The notes: generated by a model from the letters alone, not told the origin. Positions 1-10,184 are shown, counted from the first letter of the stretch. The stretch is 64,000 nucleotides of DNA from Klebsiella pneumoniae (GCA_945862145.1 CAMAXE010000002.1:136284-200283); one strand, 5' to 3'. Numbers and translations: made by a program.

Positions 1-79
1 GCGCCGCGTGTTTTGCCCGAGCTGTGGCCCCCGGCGCATGGCCGAGACGGCTACGTTCCTTGCCGACGAGGTGCTGCCC
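1..79 (+). pseudogene. IS91-type transposase fragment, cut by window edge
   Basis: The reading frame starting before base 8 encodes RRVFCPSCGPRRMAETATFL, followed by ADEVLP. This closely resembles the zinc-binding FCPSCG-x-RRMAE-TA-L-D-VLP segment of IS91-like (Y2-type) transposases. After about base 79 the frame continues as sequence I cannot match to a transposase (ARFLAPGTPRQ), so the gene is truncated on the right; the left part lies outside the window. ORF 8..229 is therefore probably not a functional gene. The rest of the stretch up to base 404 shows no gene I can support. Confidence 0.6.
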
Positions 80-404
80 GCGCGGTTCTTGGCGCCGGGC
101 ACGCCGAGACAGTATCCGCACGTCGAGCTTCCCCCGGCAAAACCCGGCTGGCAAGACACGTTTTCTGATGAGGCGAGAGGGCGCGGCTGTCCTTGCGCAG
201 ACACAGAGTCCGGGCGCAGTGATCGCTGAAGAAACCTAACCAGCGGCTGAAAGATCCGCCACCTTGCGATTGGCGTATATCCGTTCGTGTGTGGTGAAGC
301 CTAGAGGCTAAACACCAGGCACCAAAGCCAAAGCCCTGTTGCGACAAGCTTTATGTTTGCAACTCAGGCCTAGCATCCCCCGCAAGACCACTGAGGCATT
401 AAGT

Positions 405-899
405 ATGAAGACTGTTTACGCACTGTTCTGCGCCGCCATGATGGCGCTCCCGATGTCCGCTGCGTTCGCGGAACACCACGAGGTGACGAAGGATATCGTT
501 GATACCGCCGCAGCCGCAGGCACATTCACCACACTCGTCACAGCCGTCCAGGCCGCTGGGCTTGTGGACACGCTCAAGGGAGTAGGTCCGTTCACGGTAT
601 TTGCCCCAACCGACGAAGCATTCGCCAAGCTGCCTGCGGGCACCGTGGAAAATTTGCTGAAGCCGGAAAACAAGGCGCAACTGGCCGCAGTCCTTACCTA
701 TCACGTCATTCCTGGCCGGGTAATGGCAGCTGATATCTCCGGCAAGACACTCAACGTGAAAACCGTCCAAGGTAGCGAGCTCGCCATCGACGCCACCAGC
801 GGCGTAAAGGTAAATGACGCCACCGTCGTGACAGCCGACATCGCCACTTCCAATGGCGTCATCCATGTCATAGATACGGTCTTGATGCCCAAAATGTAA
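405..899 (+). CDS. Secreted fasciclin (FAS1) domain protein
   Basis: A 164-residue protein with a Sec signal peptide ([22 protein letters not shown], cut near AFA-EH) and one complete FAS1 domain. The diagnostic motifs are present: [17 protein letters not shown] near the front, a central YHVIPG, and the C-terminal block [16 protein letters not shown]1 domains act as extracellular adhesion or matrix-binding modules; small bacterial single-domain forms are common and their ligands mostly unknown. The start at 405 is chosen over the longer ORF start at 339 because it follows GAGG with suitable spacing and begins the signal peptide exactly. It stands alone between transposase remnants and is followed by a strong terminator, so it is a single-gene unit. 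Confidence 0.9.
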   Translation: MKTVYALFCAAMMALPMSAAFAEHHEVTKDIVDTAAAAGTFTTLVTAVQAAGLVDTLKGVGPFTVFAPTDEAFAKLPAGTVENLLKPENKAQLAAVLTYHVIPGRVMAADISGKTLNVKTVQGSELAIDATSGVKVNDATVVTADIATSNGVIHVIDTVLMPKM

Positions 900-930
900 G
901 CTGGCAGCTCTGCTGACGGCGTTTGGTTTA

Positions 931-967
931 TAGCCCCGGTGAGCCTGGCTCACTGGGGTTTTTTTAT
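931..967 (+). terminator. Rho-independent terminator after the FAS1 gene
   Basis: The inverted repeat CCCCGGTGAGCC / GGCTCACTGGGG forms a strong GC-rich hairpin with a very short loop, followed directly by a run of seven T. It lies 30 bases after the stop codon of the fasciclin gene on the same strand. Confidence 0.85.
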
Positions 968-1048
968 CCGGGAAGAACAGACTTCAGGAAATAGGGTGTA
1001 CGGGGCTTTCTGAAGAGAAAGACCGCGACTTAGCCCGCTCTATTCTAT

Positions 1049-1410
1049 TTTCGACGCATGCACCCAAGCGAAACTGATCCGAACGTCAGCCGGGAGGCCA
1101 TCTACACGGCCATCTACGCAATGCCGCGTGAGGAGTTGCGCACCGAGATGATCCGGCTGCTGCGCCAAGCCCGGCGAGCGCGAAAGCCTCGTGCCCGGAG
1201 CGAAGATCGGCGCGGACAGATCCCAAGCATGGTCTCGATCCACGTGAGGCCGCCGGAGATCGACGAACGCGGCGTGCCCGGACACTGGTCAGCCGTGTCC
1301 TCTCGCAGAACGATCTCGACGACATCACGTTCGACCTCAACGTCAGACCGAGAAAATCGCTAGGCTGGAAATGTCCTCACGAGCTGTTCATGCCCGAGTC
1401 TTTTAACTAG
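1049..1410 (+). pseudogene. IS30-family transposase remnant with internal deletion
   Basis: The frame from 1058 encodes VSREAIYTAIYAMPREELR, then RRGQIPSMVSIHVRPPEI and VPGHW, the middle part of IS30-family transposases (VSHETIY..., then the RP-E-DR-VPGHWEGD block). Right after VPGHW (about 1288) the similarity stops. From 1306, in another frame, LNVRPRKSLGWKCPHELF is the typical IS30 C-terminus, ending at the TAG at 1408. The catalytic DDE core between these blocks is gone and the N-terminal HTH is also missing, so the element is dead. ORF 1058..1363 crosses the deletion junction and its tail is artefactual. Confidence 0.75.
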
Positions 1411-1578
1411 GGCGTAATCTACGCCGCATCCAATCGTGGGAGACGCGTGGCCCGCCCAAAACCCCATCGCTACGATTTCCTGCTAACCTCTCCCGAGGCC
1501 AACGCACCGCTCCGCCTCCCGTTACCACGCCTTGCCACTTAGGCACATGCCTGAAATACCCACGAAAAAAGGAAGCCC

Positions 1579-2064
1579 ATGAAAAACTTTGCCGCCGCAA
1601 CAGTCGCTGGATTGCTCACTGTGCTGGCCCTTACGGGTTGCACCCCGGGTCCAGAAGTACTCATTCTGACTCAAGCAACCGACGGGTCGAAGCTGATCTC
1701 GCTCAACACAAACGTCGATGGCGACCTTGGGGACGAGTTCGTATTCGAATCTCCCATGCTCAAAGACGGAAAGCCCTATGGCGAGATGTTTGGCACGATG
1801 ACGAAGGTCGGTGAACTGGGACACGGCACTCATCCCGATCGTGAAGATCGCCTGCTCAACGCTGTGTTCGATCTACCCGACGGCGAAATAGTCGTGATGG
1901 GGATATCGTTCTATGTTCCGTTGCATCCTGTCCTTGAGAAGCAAGAGCCCGTAGCGCGCGCCATTGTCGGCGGCACGAGAGCTTATGCGGGCATTCGCGG
2001 CGAAGTGATTACGATACACAACGACGATGACACGTACACGCAGGAGATCCGCTACTGGAAGTAG
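1579..2064 (+). CDS. Putative lipoprotein with allene-oxide-cyclase-like barrel
   Basis: A 161-residue protein with a lipoprotein signal sequence: basic start, hydrophobic stretch, lipobox LTGC with Cys about residue 21. The rest is rich in short beta-strand-like segments. The C-terminal pattern VARAIVGGTRAYAGIRGEV, followed by an acidic turn and a final strand, resembles the allene oxide cyclase / dirigent-type barrel (AIVGGTG-Y-GARG). That fold in bacteria is found in small secreted proteins of unknown function, so no reaction is proposed. The start has an AGGA-type ribosome site at the expected distance. Bases 1411-1578 upstream hold nothing recognisable. Confidence 0.65.
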   Translation: MKNFAAATVAGLLTVLALTGCTPGPEVLILTQATDGSKLISLNTNVDGDLGDEFVFESPMLKDGKPYGEMFGTMTKVGELGHGTHPDREDRLLNAVFDLPDGEIVVMGISFYVPLHPVLEKQEPVARAIVGGTRAYAGIRGEVITIHNDDDTYTQEIRYWK

Positions 2065-2080
2065 TCTCTGCGCGTCCGGC

Positions 2081-2827
2081 TCAGTACTCCTCCATCAGGG
2101 CGCCGAATCCCTCGACGCGGTCTTTGATGCCGTTCCTGCGCAATGCATGCCAGTAGGTGGCGGTGTTGATCGCGATCACGGGTTTGCCCAGCCAGAACTC
2201 CGCCATGGGCGCCACGTCCGCGAAAGCGAGGTTGGTGCCCACCTGCACGATGGCATCCACGTCCGGCCCGTCGATGGCCTTGACCGCGTCTCTCAGTTCC
2301 TGCCGCGAGACATGCGCGATCAGCATCGGGCTCGCGCATTTCAGACCCGTGAGCCGCACCACCTCGTATCCCGTCTCGGTGAAATAGCGGTGCACGTTGC
2401 GGTCACCCACTGGCATGTAGGGCGTGATGACGGCGATGCGGCGGATGCTGCCATAGGCGCGCAAGGCAGCCTCCACAGCCTCTGAACCCAATGTCACTCC
2501 TACGCCGGCCCGCGCTTCCAGCGCGGCTTTCAACTTGTCCGCGCCGTCCGCGCCGTCCCAGAAGGTTTCCGCCGACATGCCGAGGATCAGGTGCTGCGGG
2601 CTGCAACTCATGGCGGCGTCCACAGCCGCGCCGGTGGCGTCTCGGATGTTGTGCAACATCGCGAGGAAGCTGGCGTCGTCGGTGACGCGCGTGTCGGGGA
2701 TGATCGCGCGTGAGAAGTGGTTGGTGACGCCACGCGGGCGCATGGCATCGTATTCGGGCTGTACCGAGGTGTTGGTGGAGGGCGCCACCACGCCGAACTT
2801 GCAGCGCCAGCCGAGTGAGTCCGTCAT
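2081..2827 (-). CDS. Maleate isomerase / arylmalonate decarboxylase-like protein
   Basis: A 248-residue protein of the Asp/Glu racemase superfamily, closest in layout to maleate cis-trans isomerases and arylmalonate decarboxylases: an N-terminal FGVVAPSTNTSVQPEYD strand-turn, a mid-protein HLILGMSAETFWDG and a second-lobe VGTNLAF segment. In classical members a catalytic Cys sits at each of these two places (YACTSG and SCTNL types); here they read GMS and VGTN, so the two-cysteine mechanism appears absent. It may use other chemistry. It starts behind a GAGGAG site, 9 bases after the RutA-like gene on the same strand, so the two are co-transcribed. Substrate unknown; a small dicarboxylate or ring-cleavage product is plausible from context. 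Confidence 0.7.
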   Translation of the reverse strand: MTDSLGWRCKFGVVAPSTNTSVQPEYDAMRPRGVTNHFSRAIIPDTRVTDDASFLAMLHNIRDATGAAVDAAMSCSPQHLILGMSAETFWDGADGADKLKAALEARAGVGVTLGSEAVEAALRAYGSIRRIAVITPYMPVGDRNVHRYFTETGYEVVRLTGLKCASPMLIAHVSRQELRDAVKAIDGPDVDAIVQVGTNLAFADVAPMAEFWLGKPVIAINTATYWHALRRNGIKDRVEGFGALMEEY

Positions 2828-2836
2828 GTGCGCTCC

Positions 2837-3919
2837 TCAGCGCGGTCCGCCCATCCGTCCCTTGCGTGACGCAAGGCGGGGGTGAATGTGCTGCTGGAAG
2901 AGATCGATGTCGTGCTCGAAGTCCGGGAACGCGAACATGCAGGCTTCGAGTTTTGCCTCGTCATGCAGGCGGTCGAGGTAATTGGCGACTGTCGCGTAGC
3001 CGCCCACCAGCGTAGGCAGGCCCATGAACATGGATTTCTTCTTCAGGCTCTCGGACATACCCTCGCTCTTGTCTAGCTCGGCCTGCCCGACCAGCGTGCG
3101 GATCGCGGCTTCGTCCGCGCCATCCACGATGTGCTGGAAGCGCGCGGCCGCGGCGGCGTCCGTGTCGGCGGCGATGATGTTGAAGAGCCCGATGGTGCCT
3201 ACGTTGCGGCCCACCTTCGCAGCCTCTGCCTGCAGGTTTGCCGTGATGCCCCCGAGAGCGGCGATGTCGGCTTCGATGTCGTTCACGTTGCCGCCCGCGA
3301 TCACAAAATTTCTCTCGCCGCACTCGGCCGTGAAACGGAGCCCGCGCCCGGATTGTCCTGCGCAGACCAGCGGTATGAAAGTGGAGGGCATCGGCTTGAT
3401 GCGCGCGTCGTGGAGCTGGAAAAACTTGCCCTCGAAGCTGCAGGTGCCCGTGCTCCAGAGATCGCGCAGCACGCGCACGTATTCCGTGGCGTAGTCGTAG
3501 CGTGTCTCGAAGTGCTGGTCGCCGGGCCAGAGGCCCATCTGGTTAAACTCGTCCTTGTACCAGCCCGACACGATATTCAGCCCGAAGCGCCCCGGGCATA
3601 TGGCCTCGATGGTGGCGGCCATGCGTGCGGCAACCGCGGGGTGCAGAGCCAGGTTCGTCACGGAGGGGATGATCTGGATGCGGCTTGTGATGGGCGCAAG
3701 CGCTGCCGCGAGCGTGAAGGAATCGAGCGAGTAGTCCCAGTACTCGGTCTCGCCGCCGAAGCCGCGGAACTTCACCATCGAGAGTGCAAAGTCGAAACCG
3801 AAGGCCTCGCATTTCAGCGTGACGTCGCGGTTCAGTTCCCAGGTGGGCCAGGTGGGCGGCACGTTCTTCGAGACGATGAAACCGCCCTTTGCGATGGGCA
3901 GGAAGACGCCAATATCCAT
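2837..3919 (-). CDS. RutA-like FMN-dependent monooxygenase (luciferase family)
   Basis: A 360-residue member of the bacterial-luciferase-like flavin monooxygenases, strikingly like RutA of pyrimidine catabolism: FDFALSMVKFRGFGGETEYW, SFTLAAALAPITSRIQI, GRFGLNIVSGWYKDEF, QMGLWPGDQHFETRYDYATE and VCAGQSGRGL follow RutA over the whole length. RutA opens the uracil ring using FMNH2 and O2 and needs a separate flavin reductase, none of which is seen here. No other Rut proteins are present apart from a Rid-family deaminase that better fits AmnD. So the substrate may be another N-heterocycle or amide. The ATG at 3919 is preferred to the GTG at 3925 because AGGAG sits five bases upstream of it. Confidence 0.8.
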   Translation of the reverse strand: MDIGVFLPIAKGGFIVSKNVPPTWPTWELNRDVTLKCEAFGFDFALSMVKFRGFGGETEYWDYSLDSFTLAAALAPITSRIQIIPSVTNLALHPAVAARMAATIEAICPGRFGLNIVSGWYKDEFNQMGLWPGDQHFETRYDYATEYVRVLRDLWSTGTCSFEGKFFQLHDARIKPMPSTFIPLVCAGQSGRGLRFTAECGERNFVIAGGNVNDIEADIAALGGITANLQAEAAKVGRNVGTIGLFNIIAADTDAAAAARFQHIVDGADEAAIRTLVGQAELDKSEGMSESLKKKSMFMGLPTLVGGYATVANYLDRLHDEAKLEACMFAFPDFEHDIDLFQQHIHPRLASRKGRMGGPR

Positions 3920-4019
3920 GTGCACTCCTGATCTGTCGTGTGATGCGCAGGCCGAACATCAAGGCTATACCTTAACCGCGTCCCGAACGTAGACTCAATC
4001 CTCGGTTTGGAGTAAGCCC
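3920..4019. promoter_or_regulatory. Divergent intergenic region between RutA-like and GST genes
   Basis: About 100 bases separate two divergently transcribed units, so promoters for both directions are expected here. I see ribosome sites for both genes (AGGAG on the minus strand, GGAG before 4020) but no convincing -35/-10 pair or operator palindrome. Confidence 0.4.
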
Positions 4020-4793
4020 ATGACTGACGAACCGCTGGTCCTGTACGACGCGCTGAACAGCCCCGCGGGCAGGCGCGTACGCATCACGCTTCTCGAGAAA
4101 AACCTCCGTGCCGATGTGCATTGGCTGAATCTCGCGCACATGGAACAGAAACGCCCGGAGTTCCTGCGTATCAACCCGAACGGCACGGTGCCGGCACTGC
4201 GCCACGGTGAGGAGACTGTTTTCGAATCCGCCGTCATCTGCGAATATCTCGACGCGCTCGGCAGTGGTCTGCGGCTGGTGCCGCAGGACCCACGCCTGCG
4301 CAGGCGCATGCGCGAGTGGATCGCCTACGAACAGGAATGGGCAAGGCCCTTCCGTGATGCGATCTACGAGACCTATGCACGGGCGCGTTTGCGGGCTTCC
4401 GGTATCACGGCCGACGAACTGCCCGCGCGTATCGGCGCCAACACTGTCAACCCCGCATGGCTGCACGTCGCGCAGTCGCTGCTCGCGCGGGGAACCGACC
4501 ATGCCGCGCTGGCTGACCGCGTGGCGATCCTGATGGAGCGGCTTGGCTGGATGGAGGAGCAACTCGGCGACGGGCGCCCGTGGCTGTTGGGTGATCATTT
4601 CTCGCTGGCCGACATCACTCTCGCGCCGCGCATCGAGATGTTTCCGTTCATCGGCGTCACCGATATTGCGGAGCGGTTCCCGCGGATCGGCCGCTTCATG
4701 TCCGGGATGCGCGCGCGGCCGAGCTGGGAGCCCTCGGGGCAGATGCCGGTGCCCGGCGTCAGCATGACGTTCATCGGCACAGGAGACCCCTGA
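4020..4793 (+). CDS. Glutathione S-transferase family protein
   Basis: A 257-residue protein with an N-terminal thioredoxin-like GST domain (LVLYDALNSPAGRRVRITL, NPNGTVPALRHGEE, then the glutathione-contacting ESAVICEYLD) and a C-terminal helical domain with the usual LGDHFSLADITLAPRI motif. It likely conjugates glutathione to, or removes it from, an electrophilic intermediate, or isomerises a ring-cleavage product. The C-terminal domain is somewhat longer than in the minimal 200-residue enzymes. It is followed after two bases by the aldolase gene, so both form one transcript divergent from the RutA-like pair. Confidence 0.85.
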   Translation: MTDEPLVLYDALNSPAGRRVRITLLEKNLRADVHWLNLAHMEQKRPEFLRINPNGTVPALRHGEETVFESAVICEYLDALGSGLRLVPQDPRLRRRMREWIAYEQEWARPFRDAIYETYARARLRASGITADELPARIGANTVNPAWLHVAQSLLARGTDHAALADRVAILMERLGWMEEQLGDGRPWLLGDHFSLADITLAPRIEMFPFIGVTDIAERFPRIGRFMSGMRARPSWEPSGQMPVPGVSMTFIGTGDP

Positions 4794-4795
4794 GC

Positions 4796-5569
4796 GTGTT
4801 CATCCAGCCAAATCGCACGCGGCTTGCGCTGGCGGCGGGTAAGACTGTCCGCGGTGTGATCTCGACCTCCGACGATCCGCAACTCGCGGAGCTCTGCGGC
4901 ATTGCGGGCTTCGATTACTACCTTCTTGATGCAGAGCACGGCCTGATCGATGCCGCGCAGGCCGTGAACGTGGTGCGCGCCTGCGAGTGCGCCGGCATCA
5001 CGCCGCTGGTGCGCATCGGGCCGAAGGATCCCAAGCTCGTGTTGCAGTACCTCGACGCCGGCATGATGGGCGTGATGATGCCCGGGCTCACGGATGCAGC
5101 CGAGGTGCGCATGCTGGTGGATGCGGTGAAGTACCCGCCGTTTGGCAAACGCGGTGTGGGTGTTTCGCGCGCATCGGGCTACATGGCCTACGGCGCCGAT
5201 GCACCGGCCTACCTCGAGGCCGCCAACCGCGAGACGCTGGTGATCGCGCAGTTCGAGGATGCGGCGCTGTTGCCGCATCTTGATGCCATGCTCGCAGTGC
5301 CGGGGTTGGACGCGATCATGATCGGTCCGCGAGATCTTTCGCTCGCTATGGGCCATCCCGAAGGCCCTGCGCATCGGGCTGTGCAGGCGGTGATCACCGA
5401 GGTCATCAGCCGCTGCAACGCTGCAGGCATTGCGGCGGGTATCACTGCAGGCAGCCATGCAGATGCCCGAGCAGAGGCATCCCGCGGCGCACGCATGTTG
5501 TTGGTCACGGTGCAGGGGCTGCTGCTGGCGGGTGCGCGCAGTTACCTCGGAGAGCCGGCGCAGGGCTGA
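4796..5569 (+). CDS. HpcH/HpaI-family class II aldolase
   Basis: A 257-residue protein of the HpcH/HpaI aldolase/citrate lyase family. Family blocks: LLDAEHGLID (metal and substrate region), PLVRIGPKDPKLVLQYLDAG, GVMMPGL, then IAQFEDAALLPHLDAMLAVPGLDAIMIGPRDLSLAMG. Members cleave 2-keto-4-hydroxy acids to pyruvate plus an aldehyde using a divalent metal. In this neighbourhood the natural substrate would be 4-hydroxy-2-oxovalerate, the end product of the 2-aminophenol meta-pathway, replacing the usual DRE-TIM aldolase; that is inference. Start codon is GTG with AGGAG ten bases upstream, two bases after the GST stop. Confidence 0.85.
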   Translation: MFIQPNRTRLALAAGKTVRGVISTSDDPQLAELCGIAGFDYYLLDAEHGLIDAAQAVNVVRACECAGITPLVRIGPKDPKLVLQYLDAGMMGVMMPGLTDAAEVRMLVDAVKYPPFGKRGVGVSRASGYMAYGADAPAYLEAANRETLVIAQFEDAALLPHLDAMLAVPGLDAIMIGPRDLSLAMGHPEGPAHRAVQAVITEVISRCNAAGIAAGITAGSHADARAEASRGARMLLVTVQGLLLAGARSYLGEPAQG

Positions 5570-5623
5570 TCGTAGGGCTGTGGCGGGTGGCGCCGCGGAA
5601 ACGCCACCGGGACGCTGCCGCGG

Positions 5624-7156
5624 TCAGCGGGTTTTCGATGGTGTCTCCACCGCATGCGACGCCAGCACGCCGATGCAGTGGCGCCCACGCAGTGCATACC
5701 ACCCGAGGCCGGTACCAAGTATCACGCCGATGTACACGAACGCACCCCAAGTGTTGTACCAGGGCGTGCCGTACACGGCCTCGCGCGGCCAGGCGAGGTT
5801 GATCGCCATCAGCGCACCCCATAGAACGGCCACGATATTCACGGCCATGCCGTAGCGCCCCATCGAGAAATACCCGTGCCCGCTCAGTTCTGCCGGCGGC
5901 CAGTCGCCACGCAGACGCCGCCGCAGCATCGGCGCCGTGACCATCAGGTAGGCGAGATAGATCATGATGATCGCGATGGACGTGAGCACCGTGAAGATCT
6001 TCGGCTGCCCCACATTCACCACCAGTATCGCGGCGGCGATGACGCCGGTCAGCACCGCGGGGACGATGGGTGTCTGGGTTTTCGGGTTCACCCGCGCGAG
6101 CAGTTCGCCGAAGGGCAGTGCATTGTCACGGGCCATCGCGAAACTCAACCGGATCGCGGCGGTGTGCACCGCAAGCGAACACACGGACACGGCAACCACG
6201 ATGCACGCGAGGAACAGTTTGCCGAAGGGCCCCCACATCACCTGCTCGACGATGAACTGCAAGCCGCCGCTGCTCTGGCCGATGCGCGGGTCCGAGAGAT
6301 CCGGCGCCGCAAGCACGGCACCGAAGAGGATCGCGCCACCGATCACGAAGGAGGCGAGCACGGCGTGGAGTATCGCCTTGGGGGCCGTATGCCGCGGATC
6401 GTGGGTTTCCTCGCCGAGCGAACTCGCCGTGTCGAAGCCGTACATGACGTAGCCGGACGCGAGCGCCGCGATGAGGAAAGCGCCCATGTAACCGCCGGGT
6501 GTATCGGCGCCGTAGCCATTGCTCGAAAAAAACACCTCTGGGCCACGCTCCATGTTCATCAGCAGCACCGCGCCAATCAGGCAGGCCGCGGTGAGTTCGA
6601 TCACCACGCCCGTGCTGTTTATCATCGCCATCAGCCGCACGCCGAGCGCGTTGATAAGCGTGGTCAGTACGATGAGTGCCGTGCCCAGCACCACGGCGTT
6701 CGTCGCGTAGTCGTAGGGCCCGCTGCCGTCACCGATCACCTGGAAACCACTCGAGAGCCGCGGCAAGTTGAGTTGTAGCGCGAGCACCGTGGCGGAGAGT
6801 GAGACGATCGATGCGGAGAGCATCAACCAGCCGGCGGCCCAGCCAACGAAGCGGCTGCCCAGCACTTTTGACCAGTTGTAGACGGATCCCGCGATGGGGT
6901 ACATCGCGGCGAGTTCCATGAAGCACAGCGCCACCGCGAGTTGGCCTATCAGCACGAGCGGCCAGGACCACAGGTACGCCGGTCCCGCTGTACCGAAGCC
7001 GAAGTAGAAGAGCTGGAAGGTGCCGGTCAGGATCGAGATGTAGCTAACCCCCGCGGCAAAGCTGCCGAAGGTGCCGATGCTTCGCTGCAGCGATTGCCGG
7101 TAACCGAAGTGACTCATGCCGTGGTCGGCGCTGTTCTCGTTGCCGCGTTTGGTCAT
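5624..7156 (-). CDS. APC-superfamily amino acid/amine permease
   Basis: A 510-residue, very hydrophobic protein with about twelve membrane segments. The pattern is that of the amino acid-polyamine-organocation superfamily, near the GABA/choline-type permeases: GSFAAGVSYISILTG in helix 1, FMELAAMYPIAGSVYNWSK in helix 2-3, and YVMYGFDTASSLGEETHDPR after the mid-protein helix. It should import a substrate by ion symport or exchange through the inner membrane. Placed downstream of amnA on the same strand, it is a good candidate for uptake of the aromatic amine or a precursor. It ends 54 bases from the convergent aldolase gene. Confidence 0.85.
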   Translation of the reverse strand: MTKRGNENSADHGMSHFGYRQSLQRSIGTFGSFAAGVSYISILTGTFQLFYFGFGTAGPAYLWSWPLVLIGQLAVALCFMELAAMYPIAGSVYNWSKVLGSRFVGWAAGWLMLSASIVSLSATVLALQLNLPRLSSGFQVIGDGSGPYDYATNAVVLGTALIVLTTLINALGVRLMAMINSTGVVIELTAACLIGAVLLMNMERGPEVFFSSNGYGADTPGGYMGAFLIAALASGYVMYGFDTASSLGEETHDPRHTAPKAILHAVLASFVIGGAILFGAVLAAPDLSDPRIGQSSGGLQFIVEQVMWGPFGKLFLACIVVAVSVCSLAVHTAAIRLSFAMARDNALPFGELLARVNPKTQTPIVPAVLTGVIAAAILVVNVGQPKIFTVLTSIAIIMIYLAYLMVTAPMLRRRLRGDWPPAELSGHGYFSMGRYGMAVNIVAVLWGALMAINLAWPREAVYGTPWYNTWGAFVYIGVILGTGLGWYALRGRHCIGVLASHAVETPSKTR

Positions 7157-7239
7157 GGGCTCTCTGCTGCGTTCGTGAGGGTCCCGGTGATTCTAGCTGC
7201 GAGAACGTACCGCGGTCACGGACCGGAGCGTTCGTTGAG

Positions 7240-7340
7240 GTAGGAGCGGGCCATGCCCGCGACAAGAGCAGAGCACCAGTGCAGTGTCGCGGGCATGGCC
7301 CGCTCCAACGGGGGATGTCGCGGGCATGGCCCGCTCCTAC
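7240..7340. repeat. Cluster of three REP-like palindromic units
   Basis: The unit GTAGGAGCGGGCCATGCCCGCGAC occurs once forward (7240-7263) and twice inverted (about 7286-7306 and 7318-7340). Each unit holds a palindromic GCGGGCCATGCCCGC core, and the set can form alternate hairpins. This is the style of repetitive extragenic palindromes in pseudomonads and other gammaproteobacteria (compare GGAGCGGGC-x-GCCCGC). The third unit runs into the 3' end of amnA and supplies its TAG stop codon. Possible roles are mRNA 3'-end protection or transcription attenuation before the permease gene. Confidence 0.85.
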
Positions 7341-8152
7341 TTGAGGGCGAACTCCACCACGGCGGCGCCGCTGCCGTAGGTCGGACCGTAGGCGTGCACT
7401 TTCGCGCCCGCATAACGCTTGCCGATCCCGCCCAGGATCCACGCCAGATGCTTGAAGCCCATGTCGACGCGCGCCTCTTGCGCATAGGCGGGCAGCGCCT
7501 TGTCGATGGCGCGGCGATTGCCGGATTCGAGCAGCGCCAGCATGCGGCGGTTCCACGCATCGTCTGATTCAGAGGCGATATGGTCGGTGGCCACGTCGAT
7601 CTCCTCGCGGATGATGCTGCCCGAGAGCCCCCCCACTGCCACCAGCGCCACACGACGCCCTAGCTTGTCGGCGCAGCGCACCACGGTAGACGCGAGCTTC
7701 GCCGTGGTGCCGGCGTCGTGGTAGACGTTGTTCGAGGCGATCACCAGCGGCAGTTCCCCGCGCGGGTTGAGATAGCGGCTCGCCACGATGGTGCCCGTGT
7801 CGATCGGGAAGCCGTCGTAGTCCACCGGCTTCGAGCGCACGCCGAAGGCCGGCGTTGCGCGGATCACCGCGTTGGTGAGTTCCACATCGGCACGGATATC
7901 GAACTTCAGATCCCCCTGGTCGTGCCAGTTCTCGTCGACGTGCACGCCCTTGCTGCGCGCGCGCGTTTGCCAGAGCTGGTCGAGCACCGCGATCCATTGC
8001 GTGGAATACACGGCGATCACATCGGGTTTGGAGTCTGCCAGCGCTTTCGCGGCAGCGCGGTAGCCCGCGTGCAGCCGCTTCCACGGCGGATTTTTGGGTT
8101 GCAGCAACGGCAGCGGGTTGCCGTGGACGAGGAAGGCGGATACGACAGGCAT
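7337..8152 (-). CDS. amnA: 2-aminophenol 1,6-dioxygenase, alpha subunit
   Basis: A 271-residue LigB-superfamily protein matching the alpha subunit of 2-aminophenol 1,6-dioxygenase: MPVVSAFLVHGNPLP, PDVIAVYSTQWIAVLDQLW, VHVDENWHDQGDLKFDIRAD. Where the beta subunit has the iron ligand His in SPHW, this protein has STQW, as expected for the non-catalytic alpha partner. With AmnB it forms the extradiol enzyme that opens 2-aminophenol to 2-aminomuconic 6-semialdehyde. The ATG at 8152 begins the conserved sequence; the upstream ORF extension overlaps amnB and is spurious. Directly downstream of amnB with a 29-base gap; its stop codon lies in a REP-like unit. Confidence 0.85.
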   Translation of the reverse strand: MPVVSAFLVHGNPLPLLQPKNPPWKRLHAGYRAAAKALADSKPDVIAVYSTQWIAVLDQLWQTRARSKGVHVDENWHDQGDLKFDIRADVELTNAVIRATPAFGVRSKPVDYDGFPIDTGTIVASRYLNPRGELPLVIASNNVYHDAGTTAKLASTVVRCADKLGRRVALVAVGGLSGSIIREEIDVATDHIASESDDAWNRRMLALLESGNRRAIDKALPAYAQEARVDMGFKHLAWILGGIGKRYAGAKVHAYGPTYGSGAAVVEFALK

Positions 8153-8181
8153 GGTGCGTGACCTCGGTATGTGGTGGCGCT

Positions 8182-10132
<1,951 letters not shown>

Positions 10133-10184
10133 GCCGGGTCGTCCTCTTTTCTGGTGTGTAAACAGGTGATGAGTGAGCGGGATT

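Noticed and set aside
5876-6778. 300-codon plus-strand ORF
   Set aside because: Antisense to the APC permease gene; His/Arg-rich composition without family similarity.
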